Shown piece after piece: positions 20,779-31,670 of a stretch of 64,000 bases of DNA. Origin of the DNA: Cephalotrichum gorgonifer. Lineage: Eukaryota; Ascomycota; Sordariomycetes; Microascales; Microascaceae. How positions within the stretch are numbered: position 1 is the first letter of the stretch; each line of letters begins with the position of its first letter. The position numbers were made by a program, and so were the translations under genes. The stretch spans positions 1,653,077-1,717,076 of the forward strand of contig ONZQ02000005.1 of NCBI GenBank assembly GCA_900312665.1, read 5' to 3'. The notes beneath the pieces were generated by a model. The model worked only from the letters and a program-made list of their open reading frames with translations, had not been told where the DNA came from and made no database searches.

Positions 20779-21608
20779 CTACTTCTTCAGGAATATAATG
20801 AAGGCCTGTGCGATCGCCACGCCATCATGCTCCAAGCCAACCCTTTGAATCATATCTGCGTATACTTCATCTCGATAGGCACCCTTGCTGTACCGAATCC
20901 CAGAGACCTCCCTCATGATATCCCCGGTGAACTCCGGGTGGCCCTGGACGGTCAGATACCGACCCGGGAGGTACATGGCCTGCACATGGCAGGCGGGGCT
21001 GGATGCGAGATCGACCATGTTTCGGGGGAGATATTTCACCTCGTCCTGGTGGACTTGGTGGATTCTCTGAGCTTTATTAGCAGGCGCAGTTAGGGGGAAA
21101 AGAGGGACAGAGGAAAGGATACAACGGGGTAGGGCGGGGAGATAAGGGGGATGCCTACCATCTTCTCCAAACCAAACACCTTCTTCCCTTCATCAGTAAG
21201 ATCCACCTGCGTGACGGCAAGCTCCCACCCGGCCTGAGATTTCCCAACCTCAATACCCAGTGCCTTCCCGACAATCTGGTGTCCGAAGCATACACCGATG
21301 ACCTTTACCCTGCCCCCCTCGATGGCCTTTTTGGTATATTCCACCAGGGTAGTGATCCAAGCCTCATCATCATAGACGCTATACTTTGACCCTGTGATGA
21401 GTATAGCGTCTACATCATCGATCGCTGGGAGTGGATCTTTATTGTCAACAACGTGGTGCCCAGTGATGGTGAAGTGCAGGTCAAGGGGCGAGGGTGCAAG
21501 GGCGGTAGTCAAGAGTGAGGTAAAGACACCCGTGAAGTTGGTGTAACGGGCTTCTGCCCTGGGTGCAAGGGTCCCGGCCTCGAGGACAGCTAGGCGGATA
21601 GGAGCCAT
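20779..21608 (-). CDS. Class I glutamine amidotransferase-like protein
   Basis: Two exons (21608-21159, 21066-20779; 92-nt intron, GTAGGC to CTCAG) give 245 aa. The nucleophile elbow is VIGVCFGHQIVG (Cys107), and the His/Glu part of the triad is in VQGHPEFTGDIM in exon 2. The oxyanion-side segment reads ILITGSKYSVYDD. This is the GATase1 family of stand-alone proteins related to GMP-synthase glutaminase domains (yeast YLR126C type), thought to hydrolyse glutamine or gamma-glutamyl compounds; the physiological substrate is unknown. Its upstream region contains the purine-rich minisatellite at 21770. Confidence 0.88.
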
Positions 21609-21769
21609 TGTTGAGAATATAGATAGAAAAGTAGAGAGAAGTTGTGGTGAATATCAAGTGTAAACCGTGGTGAGTTATCTTGTATGAAAGATGTTCTGGG
21701 GGACTTTCCAGGGATATGTCTGGAATATATATAGATGATAAATACGCATAACATCTCTACTTAAGAGGT

Positions 21770-22200
21770 CAAGCAGTGAAGTAATGAAGGGGTAATGGGA
21801 TGAAGGGGCGAAGGGGTGAAGGAGAAAGGGATAAGGGGGCAAAGGGGTGAAAGAGGAAAGGGATTGAAGGGGTGAGGCGGTGAGGCGGTGAGGTAGTGAA
21901 GGGGCGAGGTGATGAGGTGGTGAGGTAGTGAGTTAGCGAAGGGGTGAAGAGGGAAAGTGGTGATACGATGGAGGGATGAAGGGCTGAAGGGATGGAGGGT
22001 TGGAGGGTTGGAGGGATGAAAGGCTGAAGGAGTGAAGGGCTGAAGGAGAAAATAGACACAGAGGGGAAGGGGTGAACCGGTGAACCAACGAAGGTGTGAA
22101 GGCGTGAATCGGTGAACCAGTGGACCGGTGAACAGGGGAAGGGTGAAGGGTGAAGGGTGAAGGGTGAAGGGGTGAAGGGGGTGGACAGGCAAACGGATGA
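21770..22200 (+). repeat. Purine-rich minisatellite (GGTGAAGGG-type units)
   Basis: About 430 bp composed almost wholly of variants of GGTGAAGGG, GGTGAGGCG, GGTGAACCG and GGATGGAGGGTT. The plus strand is strongly purine-biased, and an exact run of GTGAAGG units lies at 22141-22175. The minus strand reads as an artefactual HPF/SPL-rich frame. It sits 160-590 bp upstream of the amidotransferase ATG. Confidence 0.8.
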
Positions 22201-23681
22201 GGGGATGGATAGGCTATAGCCAGTGGGTTTTTTTCCTCAGAGCGTCAAAGGTAAGGCCTGGTCTGCGCCATGGAATCAGGATGAGAAAATTACAGCCTGT
22301 TGATAATCATTATTACCAAACGAGGAGGGTGGAAACGTTGAGCACAGGCGAAGAAATACCCCAAGGTTTTCAAGGCGAAGTCATGAATATTCTAGAACTA
22401 GCTTACTTATAGTAGAAACTTACATTGTATCTAGTACTCGACCGGTGAAGAAGATACCTCCCCTATACGGAGATGATTCTAGCATATGGTCTTACTATTC
22501 ATATTCAACTGCCTACGGTTATGATATAACTGCTTGTCATACAATGAAAATTCCTGACCAGAAAGGGCATGTACAGGAGAAGGATAGTCATTAACTACGG
22601 ATTACCTGTGCCATGTAGATCAAAGGATTTAACGGAGAGTATAGTAATAACCTCATCACACTGCTCATCATACTGCTTCCCTTAGAAGGAAGTAGTATAA
22701 TCAGATTATTCAGTTGCCTCTAGGTTAAGTAATATCTAGACAATATCATACGAGGATGACAAGATTTACTAGTTTCAATGTATAATCATTATGGCGTGAT
22801 TCCTGCCGCATCGTGTGGGCGGGATGCTCGTGGCTCTCGTCGCGTGAGCTCTGCCGCCGGAGTGGATGCCTTGACGGCGGGCCGGCATGACTGGTCTATC
22901 GGGTGACGCGGCGGGGCTCCTACAAAACAGTCGGGGCATAGAAAGGAGGAGGGGGCTGCGGCCGGCGGACAACCTGGCGGACGGGTTCACAGCCCTGACG
23001 GGGCAGCATGTATATGGGTGCCGCTCCAGATCTCGGACTGCCCGCACATGGTGATCGAGATAGGCCATGACACAAGAAGTATCGGGGTCAGGCAGACCGA
23101 GGCCGGGGCGGTCAACAGGCACGGCGGCGATGACAGGCGGGAGGTCGAGGACGAGCCCACCGGCGAGGCGGGCGGGCACAGGCTTGGGGAGTGGATGTGG
23201 GACTTCGCAGCCATGCATGGCAGCTCAACCGCGCCTCCGAAATGCGCTCTCGATGTAGGGTTTCCCGCAAAGCTACAACTGCACATGGTGGAGAGCTACC
23301 GCGAGATCATCAGGCTGTGACGTCCGTTGGTCTGTGGTGGCAGTCAGGGCTGGATGGAGGATATTGGCTAGGGTAAGAGTACTGATGGGGCAGGGTTGAG
23401 GTTGGTATCAGGAGGTAGAGGGGCTAGAGCGATACAGCGGGAAATAGGGTAGGTGTAGAGATGATGTCGAAGCCGGTGATAGGGGGAGGGGCAGAGGTGA
23501 AGGTGAAGGTGGATGGGAGGAAGTAGGAGGAATGATACTAACCACACCAGCCACACACACACTTGTTCGCCTTAGCCCGGATAGCGCGGAGAAAATGGCA
23601 TTGCGCTAGTGAGCCTTTCATACCACCGCCTAACAAAAAGGCTTTCAGGCACAAAAAATCGTCGTAGAATGCAACAAAAAA
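22201..23681. other. Gene-free stretch with GC-rich island
   Basis: An AT-rich half (22400-22780) is followed by a GC-rich island (about 22800-23340) that is open in several frames on both strands, so coding sense cannot be assigned. A purine-rich segment (23380-23530) follows. No recognised protein. Confidence 0.35.
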
Positions 23682-23797
23682 TGGACACACCAGGAATCGA
23701 ACCAGGGACCGCCTCTAACTTCAGATACGAATATCTTTCCTAGGTCGTGAGGACCTTTGGATGCTAAAGAGGAATTATACCACTAAACCATGCGCCC
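23682..23797 (-). tRNA. tRNA-Ala (AGC) with intron
   Basis: Minus strand: acceptor GGGCGCA/TGTGTCC, which includes the G3:U70 wobble that identifies alanine tRNAs. The D-arm is GTTTAGTGGTATAAT, the anticodon stem CCTCT/AGAGG with loop TTAGCA, and the T-arm CCTGG-TTCGATT-CCTGG. An intron of about 43 nt follows position 37. A T-run lies just downstream at 23681-23676. Confidence 0.9.
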
Positions 23798-24159
23798 TTA
23801 TTTGATGGTGAGGACGGAGCATTATTCTCAAACATGGATGGAGCGAGCGCTGAGAATCACCAATAGAAACAGGCATCGCCCACCAACCAGCATCCTCCCA
23901 CTTATTGTACCTTTGCCACCCCCCTCCACATCTTAAGCACAGAGTCGGTCCGTAGGTCTTTTACGATATAACTAGCTATCCTTTTGTTTAGCACAGAAGA
24001 CCTCGATCAGGGCGTTAGGGGGAAGTGAACAAGTCCCCCAGGGTAAAAAAGTAGAAGTACTATTTCCGGGCAAACGGTACGTTGGCCGTACAAGCAGTAT
24101 GTAGGGTTAGTTCTTAGTTCCACGCTAGTAGTGCCTACAAGTGCAAAAAAGATGAATCT

Positions 24160-24251
24160 CGAGCAACGCAGGACTCGAACCTGCAACCTTTGCTTTGCAA
24201 ACTCCGCTCCGAAGATAGGAGAGCAACGCGCTACCATTGCGCCAGCCGCCC
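24160..24251 (-). tRNA. tRNA-Arg (CCT) with intron
   Basis: Minus strand: acceptor GGGCGGC/GTTGCTC (three G:U pairs), a perfect GCGC/GCGC D-stem, anticodon stem TTGCT/AGCAA with loop CTCCTA, and T-arm GCAGG-TTCGAGT-CCTGC. An intron of about 20 nt follows position 37, and a T6 run lies downstream. The anticodon reads CCT. Confidence 0.85.
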
Positions 24252-24898
24252 TGTTGAAGTCCAGTTCGTTGCAGGGGCCCTTAAAAGCAAGGTCGTCGGT
24301 AGCATGCTGTAGACCACATGCCAAGGGTTATGGAATCGAACCCAACGCCCTGAACGGGCCCAGCACCTCCCCACCGAGCCCCGATACTCACCTTCCTACG
24401 GGCTTTTTCCAAACCTCCGCTTGTCTATTCATCCGATCACCATTCCATTTCGTACCACGATTACCGAGTCTAGGCCCGACTGCTCTGAGGCAGAGGGAAC
24501 AGGTGAAGCACTAATATGTCAAGCACCCGTGAAAAAAAAATGAGGGCCTGCAGCTCCTGGTTGTGGTCGTCATCGAAAGAAGTAAATTCTAGGCGACTAG
24601 AGGGCCTATTTATATACGCTCAGAAAGGGGTGCATTCCGAGCAGAAACCAGTGCCGGTATACATTCCCATGAATAGGATTCACAAGTATTACCTGACAAG
24701 AGAAATACATCTATTCTCATCGTCATGGCCAGCAAGCATAATATCATGCGGTGTCCTACCAATGAAAAGAGCAAAGTATAAAAGCAAGGGGAGAGATGGT
24801 TCCTCTTGGCTATTGACAGCAGGATTGCTGTGTCCTCTCTCAGTGGTTCGAACACATGGACCTGCGAAGTCAAACACACTCATACGCATAGTCCACAC
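24252..24898. other. Gene-free stretch
   Basis: Between tRNA-Arg and the 3' end of the dienelactone hydrolase gene. An A-run lies at 24532-24540. No supported gene. Confidence 0.35.
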
Positions 24899-25639
24899 TT
24901 AGTGTAAGTGCTGCTTCATCCAGGAAACCGCCGCATTCTTCCCCCTAACCATGGCTTTCTTCCCGGCAGGGTCCTTCTCATCTCCCCTCACCAAGCACCC
25001 ATGACCTACCCCGGGGAAATGCTGATAGTCAAACACCACCCCGCCCGCCTGCAGTTTCTGGAACGTATACGCCTTTAACTCAGCCGTGTACACATGATCC
25101 CTCTCCGGCGCTAGAATCTGAATCGGCACACCCGCACCATCGATATCGGCCTCGGTAAGCCTCGACGGATGACCCGCGACCACGCAGTCCACGAGGGGCG
25201 GTTCGTGCTCCCTCGCCGCGAGCCGGAACACGCCCCACCCGCCATAGCAGAAGCCGACCGCGGCCACCTTTGCGTGCTTCTCCCTCAGCGCCCGAGCGAA
25301 GGCGAAGATCTCCGGCTCGCGGATCTGGCGGGAGTTGCGCTCTAGGATTCCCGCCATGTCGATCTCAGCCCAACGATTCTCGAGCATGAGCTCGATGGGC
25401 ATGGTTTCGCCTCCGAGGAAGTCCGGGAGGTAGACTGTTGCATTGACCTCGGCGGCGTAGGCGTCGGCGAGAAGACGGAGGTTGGGGAAGGTCCAGCCGA
25501 AGAGGTCATGGATGATGAGGATAGCCGTAGACGCGTTCGTGCCGGTGACGTAGGTGGGTATGTTGGCGAGGCTAGATTCGTGGCCGGCGGGGGTACCGTT
25601 CCACTGGAAGCCTTGAAAGCAGCAGGAAGACGCAGACAT
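24899..25639 (-). CDS. Dienelactone hydrolase family protein
   Basis: A single-exon 246-aa alpha/beta hydrolase. The nucleophile elbow is the DLH-type GFCYGGWG, with Cys131 in place of Ser. Asp181 (APERDHVYT) and His213 (GVGHGCLVRG) complete the triad. The segment ILIIHDLFGWTFPNLRLLAD is the typical DLH oxyanion region. Family members open dienelactones in aromatic catabolism, but fungal paralogues act on varied small esters or lactones. No signal peptide, so cytosolic. Length and motifs are complete. Confidence 0.9.
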   Translation of the reverse strand: MSASSCCFQGFQWNGTPAGHESSLANIPTYVTGTNASTAILIIHDLFGWTFPNLRLLADAYAAEVNATVYLPDFLGGETMPIELMLENRWAEIDMAGILERNSRQIREPEIFAFARALREKHAKVAAVGFCYGGWGVFRLAAREHEPPLVDCVVAGHPSRLTEADIDGAGVPIQILAPERDHVYTAELKAYTFQKLQAGGVVFDYQHFPGVGHGCLVRGDEKDPAGKKAMVRGKNAAVSWMKQHLH

Positions 25640-26560
25640 TTTTACTTATTACGATAGTGCAGGATTTTGGATGGACGTATGCGTATCGATTTGGAGCAAT
25701 TGAAGAATAGATGAAATACTGGAATGCCATCGATAGTATGCTATTTAATACCGTGGACTCGGAGTTTATCGTCAGGGGATAGGCTATGTCCGGTCCTCAT
25801 ATTCAACGGGCTTAATGAGCCAAATATAGTTCTGACGCGTAGATTTATAATGTGCGAAAGGCGGTAGGGAGAATAATCGGCGAACAGTGGGCGGGCTCGG
25901 CCGGGTAGTCGGCATCTGCTGACGCCGGCCGCTCGGTATCCGGCCTCCGGCAAGACTGTGTGGATTATATCGTAGTATGCCACAATTCATGTGTCCCATA
26001 ATTGGTTGTTGGAGCGAGACCAGTTAAGCTGCCTCCGCGACTTGGGAAATAGATCGGCAAATATTAGGTATCCGTTGTGCCGGCTGATCCTTTGTCGGGT
26101 CGCGCTCGGTGCTCGGCCGCTTCATATGCCTGATAATCGGAAATTGTATGTAGGTTTACGGTGAGACCTGCGTTCGAATAAGTACACGTGCAGGATAAGT
26201 GAACGTAGGTCGGGTCGTAAAAAGTAAATAATAACGTGGTAAAGTGGAAGAGATGGTGCCTTCGTTGCATGTGTATTATACTATAACCCTAGCTAAACAG
26301 CTTATAATAGACAGCCCCTATTGCCGCATACCTTCGCCTAGAATGATAATCATAGCCTAAATACATATACAAAAGATAAGGAGTAGCGATGCCGGCGAGT
26401 GCTAATGATGCCAGTTGCCTTCGGTGGCAAAGTCGTAGCTGATGAGTGCGAAAAGGGGAAGGTGGTTGGCGAATAGGCTCATCCGTTAACTGAATACGAG
26501 GTATTTATTCAGCAAGTCCTATCCAAATATTAGCATATCTTCAGCATGGGTATCCTCTTA
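25640..26560. other. Gene-free stretch
   Basis: Promoter of the dienelactone hydrolase and 3' flank of the Zn2Cys6 gene; AT-rich. No gene supported. Confidence 0.4.
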
Positions 26561-28723
26561 TTAAAGGTGTGTTCGCCTTACCCAATCTATATTGTCTGGA
26601 TTGCTCAATGCACTATCCAACGGCATGAAATCCAGAAAATCGGGGGGGCAATAGTCGTCCATGGTAGCGTCATGAGTCGTATCACCCTGCAAACCCGGTG
26701 AACCCTTATCTGCCTCGCAACCAGACTGATCCGGTGCTTCAACGGGCAATTCCCGCGCAGGTGTCGCCGGCGGCGTCTGCCTCGTCAGTCGCTGCAGCAT
26801 CGCAGACAGTACGATCGAGGCACGCCTAGCGTCCCGCGACGTCTCGGCGCGGGTGTCCCATATGTCACGCGCCGCGCGAAGGACATCTAGCTTCTTCTCG
26901 CGATCAAGAGGGTCGCCTCTTGACTCGTTCAGATCCAGGCAGATCACCATCGCGGCCGTCATGAAATCATGTAGCGCTAGGCTCGACTCCATGTGCTGGT
27001 CCTCGTACAGGCGCCCTCCCGGCTTGATCTCCCGGTCGAACTCGGCGTGCAGGTCGAGCATTCGTAGCGCTGACTCAACACATATAGCCCTCGAGACATC
27101 GTATTCTCTATTGTCCTTGCCGTAGGTAAGATATGGCCGGTGAAGCACGCAGAGGGTCTTTCGATACGCCAGTTCCAGCATCGTCCGGTGCATTATGGTG
27201 TAGTTATTATCGCTGAAGCTCGTGGTGCGTATTGGTCTAACGCGAAGGCAAGGTGGGAGATCTTTCTTCCACTGCTGTATTTCTTCATTCAGGACTAGTG
27301 TGTTACTGTACAGGGGCCGTTGCGTAGACAGGGCGTGGTGGACTACCTTCCGTAGTAGCCGGCAGAGTTTCGACTTGTTGCAACAGTATAGCATGGGAGT
27401 GGCATCGGTCAAGGGGCGTGGCGGCGGCATCTCCAAGGTTTCCTCGTCAAAGTCGTCGTCCTCATAGTTTCCCGGGTGGTCGGTATCCGTAGCTGCCTCG
27501 TGTATGGTGGTGGGCATGCCTTGCTGGAAGGACAGGAGCACGTCATATGCTTGGACATAGAACCAGACGCGGCGGCGCATCTCGGCCTTGAAGGGAGATA
27601 TGTGCCTGGGCAAGTAGTTGGGGTCCCGGTGGTAGCCTGCTCGTTGCGCGAGGCGGGTTACGAGGCCGAAGACGGTCCAGAGAACATGGTTGGTATCCTT
27701 GCTTGCGGTATTCCGACCCATTGCATGGATTAGGAGTGCCTCGACCGCATACTCCCCGTCTAGGAGGTACTGGCCGGCAACTAGGCATTGCTCGGCCTTT
27801 TCGATGTAGAAGGAAGGATCCCGTAGCGGTAAGGACATCATGTGTTCGTAGCCCTTGAACTTGGCGATTATGGAGGCAATATGTATTATGGAGAAGAGAA
27901 TACTTATCCACAGGAAGCTTGTTGAGGCGGGATCGGCCCAGAATGCAGCATATTCTCTCTGGAACTGGTTCACGTGTATGAACGGGACTGCCGTAAATTT
28001 AGAGCGGAAGTATATAGAAAGTAGCTTATCGGTGTCGTCGCGGGAAGGGAAGCTTCGGGTTACCTCCTCTATGGTAATGGCATGTGAGGGCGGGGCTCGG
28101 CCAGTCTGGAGCAGACTTGCGCTGCACAACACCGACTGGGGCGTTTGTGAGGTAGGTGGAGTCATTTCAGGGGACTTCTCGGAATGAAGGGCATGCCGGA
28201 CCTCGTAGATGTGGTCCAGGGAGGCGACCCAGTGTGTGGCACCACAGTACGCCGTGGCTGTTCCGGCAAGGGGCGCGACCGTGGACGCTGCAGGAGAAAC
28301 ATCGAAATCCGACGCGGTAGCCCCTCCTCTACTAGGAGTAGAATTCGACGTGCTAGTTCTTGTGACATCCAAAAGGGTAGTATTCGTTGGAATTTCCCGC
28401 ACCGTCTGCTCAAGTTGCTGCAAACGGAGCTCGATCTCCTGTCTCGGCTTGACAGCACATGAGGCATCAAATGCGCACGTCTCGCCATTGCCACGATCAA
28501 TACAGGATCGACACGGCTGTTTCCTATCGCACTTGAGCTTACGGGCCCGGCAGGTGTGGCATGAAACAGGTCGTCGGTTGCGCTTGGCGACTTTGTCAAC
28601 GTCGCCTGTCCGGTACAGCCGGAAGACGGAGGTGAGGGGCGGCGTGCCCGGCATTTGTCGGAGTTGTGTCCGGCTTCGCGGCGAAGGCGTCAGTATAGAT
28701 GCGACGACAGGGATAATGCGCAA
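26561..28723 (-). CDS. Zn2Cys6 transcription factor with fungal-specific middle domain
   Basis: An uninterrupted frame of 720 aa. The binuclear zinc cluster is SCHTCRARKLKCDRKQPCRS plus CIDRG..ETC, with cysteines at 55, 58, 65, 71, 74 and 83. A Leu-rich linker (RQEIELRLQQLEQTV) suits a dimerisation coiled coil. The fungal_trans domain spans about 235-520 (YFRSKFTAVPFIHVNQFQ, LVTRLAQRAGYHRDPNYLP, MRRRVWFYVQAYDVLLSF). An alternative start (MPGTPPL) is 23 codons in. It is divergent to the MDR oxidoreductase at 29214 with a shared promoter of about 490 bp, so that gene is a candidate target. No intron needed. Confidence 0.92.
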   Translation of the reverse strand: MRIIPVVASILTPSPRSRTQLRQMPGTPPLTSVFRLYRTGDVDKVAKRNRRPVSCHTCRARKLKCDRKQPCRSCIDRGNGETCAFDASCAVKPRQEIELRLQQLEQTVREIPTNTTLLDVTRTSTSNSTPSRGGATASDFDVSPAASTVAPLAGTATAYCGATHWVASLDHIYEVRHALHSEKSPEMTPPTSQTPQSVLCSASLLQTGRAPPSHAITIEEVTRSFPSRDDTDKLLSIYFRSKFTAVPFIHVNQFQREYAAFWADPASTSFLWISILFSIIHIASIIAKFKGYEHMMSLPLRDPSFYIEKAEQCLVAGQYLLDGEYAVEALLIHAMGRNTASKDTNHVLWTVFGLVTRLAQRAGYHRDPNYLPRHISPFKAEMRRRVWFYVQAYDVLLSFQQGMPTTIHEAATDTDHPGNYEDDDFDEETLEMPPPRPLTDATPMLYCCNKSKLCRLLRKVVHHALSTQRPLYSNTLVLNEEIQQWKKDLPPCLRVRPIRTTSFSDNNYTIMHRTMLELAYRKTLCVLHRPYLTYGKDNREYDVSRAICVESALRMLDLHAEFDREIKPGGRLYEDQHMESSLALHDFMTAAMVICLDLNESRGDPLDREKKLDVLRAARDIWDTRAETSRDARRASIVLSAMLQRLTRQTPPATPARELPVEAPDQSGCEADKGSPGLQGDTTHDATMDDYCPPDFLDFMPLDSALSNPDNIDWVRRTHL

Positions 28724-29213
28724 CCGGCCTAGGCCATATGATTGAAGCTAGTAACACCGCACACAATTACTTCGCATAGGTTTGTTCCTCTGCGTTGGTC
28801 CTTCGCGACGGAGAAGAGGGGCTCATGTTCCCCGGCAAGTGGAGACCGGATTTAAGCATTGCCCTTTTGGGTAAGACTAACTCCAGTCGGTGTTAACCAC
28901 TACTATGACCGATGCGATGACGGCTAAGTCCGCCAACCAGGATCCTCAAACACCTGCTTACAGCACTGTGATAAAATCGTAGCCTATTCATACAGTTACA
29001 TCACACGTGCTCTGCGCTCTATCTCCATTAGGCAAGTGTTGTCTCCGTGTATAAGCTATGGACTTCTCTTGGCAGGACCCATGATAGCATATTATTATAA
29101 AAAGCTGGGACTCCGACGACCGAGTGTGTAGTTTGGAGATCTTAAATATACATCATTACTTCTCAGCTTTCACATTGTCGATCATATCACCACAATCGCC
29201 GCAAGCAGTTGCC
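28724..29213. promoter_or_regulatory. Bidirectional promoter between Zn2Cys6 factor and MDR oxidoreductase
   Basis: About 490 bp between the two divergent ATGs. A TATTATTATAAAAAG element at 29090-29104 lies about 115 bp before the oxidoreductase start. It also contains spaced CGG/CCG triplets of the kind Zn2Cys6 proteins bind, but not in a clear palindrome. Confidence 0.55.
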
Positions 29214-30377
29214 ATGTCTACCCCTACCTTCACCAAGGCTCTCACCCTCCCAGAGGTTGCGTCCCCCTTGCACCTAACCCTGCCTTCTGTCCCGGTTCCC
29301 AACCCACCACCGCCAGGGACATGCAATGTGCGCATCCTCGCCACCCAGCTTAACGCCCACTTCCCAAGCCTCATGACCGGCGCCGTCAAGTACCTCACCT
29401 TCCCTACTCCCTTCGTGCCCGGAAGCTCTGCCATCGGCCGCGTGCTCTCCACTGGCCCTGATGCTACGCTGTTGAAGCCGGGTGACCTTGTCTGGGTGGA
29501 CTGCTTTGTTCGCTCGCGCGATGACCCTGCTACTACGCAAATCCTGATGGGCTTGCACTCCGGGCCGACCGAAGCTCAGATCAAGCTCATGCAGAACGGC
29601 TGGCCCAACGGATTATACAAAACCATCGCCACCGCGCCTCTAGAGAATACATACCGCCTGGATGAGTCCGCCCTCGGCCGCCTGCAGTACACGCTGCCGG
29701 AGCTGGCTATCTCGCTTGACCGCTTCGCTGTCGCCTACGGGGGAATCTCGGCCGTGGACCTTAAGGCTGGGCAGACCTTCATTGTGGGTCCCGCGACCGG
29801 GCATTTCTCAGGAGCGGCTGTCGAGCTCGGGGTAGCTCTAGGCGCCCGAGTCATTGCTCTAAGCCGCAACGCATCGGCGCTGGAGCACCTCCGAGCCACG
29901 GTTTCGTCGACCTATCCAGGGAGTCCGCCTCTCGCGACGGTGGTAATTAGTGGAGATGCCGCCGCTGATGAAGCCGCCATCCGGTCCAAGTTGCCCGCCG
30001 GCTCCGCTGGTGCTGACGCTTTCCTCGACATTAGCCCCGGTTTGGGAGTGCAGCCAGCGCATATACCCACCGCGATAGCTTGTCTGCGACCTGGTGGCAA
30101 GGTAGCTCTCATGGGGGGCGTGTATGGGAACCTCGATGTCAACTATGCGGGGATCATGTTCCGGAATATCAGCATCAAGGGGCAGTGGATGTACTCCAAG
30201 GAAGAGGCGGGGCAGATGCTGCGGATGGTGGAGGCGGGGGTAGCTAAGGTTGGAAAGGCTGCTGGGTATGAAGTTTGTGGAGAGTACGCCCTCGAAGAGT
30301 GGGAGGCTGCTGTGGATGGTCTGGAGGGTAGTGAGGCTTGGGGTAAGGGGGTTGTATTCGTGCCTCGGGATGAATAG
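29214..30377 (+). CDS. MDR-family (zinc-type alcohol dehydrogenase-like) oxidoreductase
   Basis: Single exon, 387 aa from ATG 29214; upstream in-frame codons lack an MDR-like start. The GroES-like N-domain holds FVPGSSAIGRV and LLKPGDLVWVDCFV; the nucleotide-binding fold has FIVGPATGHFSGAAVELGVA and LGARVIALSR, and the C-part GGKVALMGG. It lacks the catalytic-zinc Cys/His pattern and the four-Cys structural zinc loop of classical ADH, so it is closer to the quinone/enoyl reductase side of MDR, probably NADPH-dependent. Cytosolic. Likely under control of the divergent Zn2Cys6 factor. Substrate unknown. Confidence 0.87.
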   Translation: MSTPTFTKALTLPEVASPLHLTLPSVPVPNPPPPGTCNVRILATQLNAHFPSLMTGAVKYLTFPTPFVPGSSAIGRVLSTGPDATLLKPGDLVWVDCFVRSRDDPATTQILMGLHSGPTEAQIKLMQNGWPNGLYKTIATAPLENTYRLDESALGRLQYTLPELAISLDRFAVAYGGISAVDLKAGQTFIVGPATGHFSGAAVELGVALGARVIALSRNASALEHLRATVSSTYPGSPPLATVVISGDAAADEAAIRSKLPAGSAGADAFLDISPGLGVQPAHIPTAIACLRPGGKVALMGGVYGNLDVNYAGIMFRNISIKGQWMYSKEEAGQMLRMVEAGVAKVGKAAGYEVCGEYALEEWEAAVDGLEGSEAWGKGVVFVPRDE

Positions 30378-30708
30378 GCTTTGTTCTCAGCATGAATACG
30401 TTTACGTTGCTGCTCGGTGATTACTTGAAATTCGCTGTATTCAGTCTCATTGAAATCTCAATATTGCTATTTGAAATGAAACATTACTTAATCATCGTCC
30501 CACCGCGGCCCTTGGTCAATCTAAGCCGACTTAATGTTAAGTTAAGCAGATTCCTTCCAAATTTGAATCATTCGAATAATGAATTGCCCCGTAGCTCGGG
30601 TTCCCAACCGCTGACCCATTAGTAAAGCTCTCAAACAAAGCCTTTCAATTCCCGGCATGCGAAGATCATATTCCAAGTATCAACTTGGCTTGACCCCGCC
30701 ACCTGATT
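30378..30708. other. Intergenic, convergent 3' flanks
   Basis: AT-rich 3' flank of the MDR gene and of the minus-strand hypothetical gene. Nothing further seen. Confidence 0.4.
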
Positions 30709-31284
30709 TCACGAACCCGATATGCCGCCGCCCAATAACATCCCCGCGCCGAGACGTCGGGCCTTGAACGGTGTCTTCTCCTTGGGCATTCTCTCCCTCG
30801 CGTCTCTCCATTCGGCTTCCGTCATGGCATTCTTGGGTACGAAACCATAGATCCTCTCGTAAAAGTCCACCTTGCGCGCTGCCTCTTTCGCCCTCCTGCT
30901 GTCTTTGTACGATTGCGCCGCCCGCTTCATCACGGACACGGGACTCTTACTACGACTACCGCCTCCCGATGTTGGAATATCCAATCTTTCATTGGGCTCG
31001 TTGGATATGCGGCCAGGACCATGTAGTGGGCTTGTGGCCTCAGATGTATCGATTGGTGAGGAGTTGAGTTGGTTGTCTGTCGGCGGAGGTGGAAAGCCGC
31101 CGTGCATGGACGGCGGCCGGCTCTGGTAAGGTGGGGGAGGAGTCTGCTCTCGTGAGACAGGTACTTCGGAAGTCATTATCGCGGTTAGTGGTTGGAAGCG
31201 ATCTGATATGGCAGATGGAGGTTGAGGAGTACCCGTGTCAAGTACACTACCATGAGGGTGGAGGTGTTTATCGGAGAGTGGCAC
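30709..31284 (-). CDS. Hypothetical Pro/Ser-rich small protein
   Basis: 191 aa, single exon. The N-terminal two thirds are low-complexity and Pro/Ser-rich (EQTPPPPYQSRPPSM). The C-terminal third is charged and helical (SYKDSRRAKEAARKVDFYER, then IYGFVPKNAMTEAEWRDARERM), ending in a Gly-rich tail. Not recognised as a named family. Strand and frame are supported by coherent composition and the conserved-looking C-terminal block. A second ATG (MTSEVPV) is 36 codons downstream. No signal peptide or membrane helix. Confidence 0.6.
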   Translation of the reverse strand: MPLSDKHLHPHGSVLDTGTPQPPSAISDRFQPLTAIMTSEVPVSREQTPPPPYQSRPPSMHGGFPPPPTDNQLNSSPIDTSEATSPLHGPGRISNEPNERLDIPTSGGGSRSKSPVSVMKRAAQSYKDSRRAKEAARKVDFYERIYGFVPKNAMTEAEWRDARERMPKEKTPFKARRLGAGMLLGGGISGS

Positions 31285-31670
31285 AGGATGGGATGACGTC
31301 AGTGTGAACCAATTATACGCCGTTAGGCTTCATTCAACGTAACTGAGCTTGCCACGCCTCTCAGAACGGGAATCATGTGACCCCATTCCTTGGAGTCAGA
31401 TTCCTGGCGGCTGTGTTCACTAGGATTGGAGGAACCGGTGGCCTCGTAATAAACAAAACCGATCCCGAGAACCAAAGAGTTTGCACTATCAGCCTGGACA
31501 TGAACCTGGTGTAGTTAAGGCTCGTGGCAACCTCATCGAAGCTACAACGCGTATATACCGTATAGTTATCAAGATTACTACTGGGGATAAGAAATAATAG
31601 TGGGTAGCAGACATCTACTTCCATCGCCTGTCATTCTAGACAGTGAGCATGTTCTCGCCTTCTCGGCAGC

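Noticed and set aside
21761..22192. Minus-strand HPF/SPL-rich open frame of 143 codons
   Set aside because: Produced by the purine-rich minisatellite; no stops simply because of repeat composition.
28184..28745. Plus-strand 178-codon open frame
   Set aside because: Antisense of the zinc-cluster-coding region of the regulator at 26561-28723.
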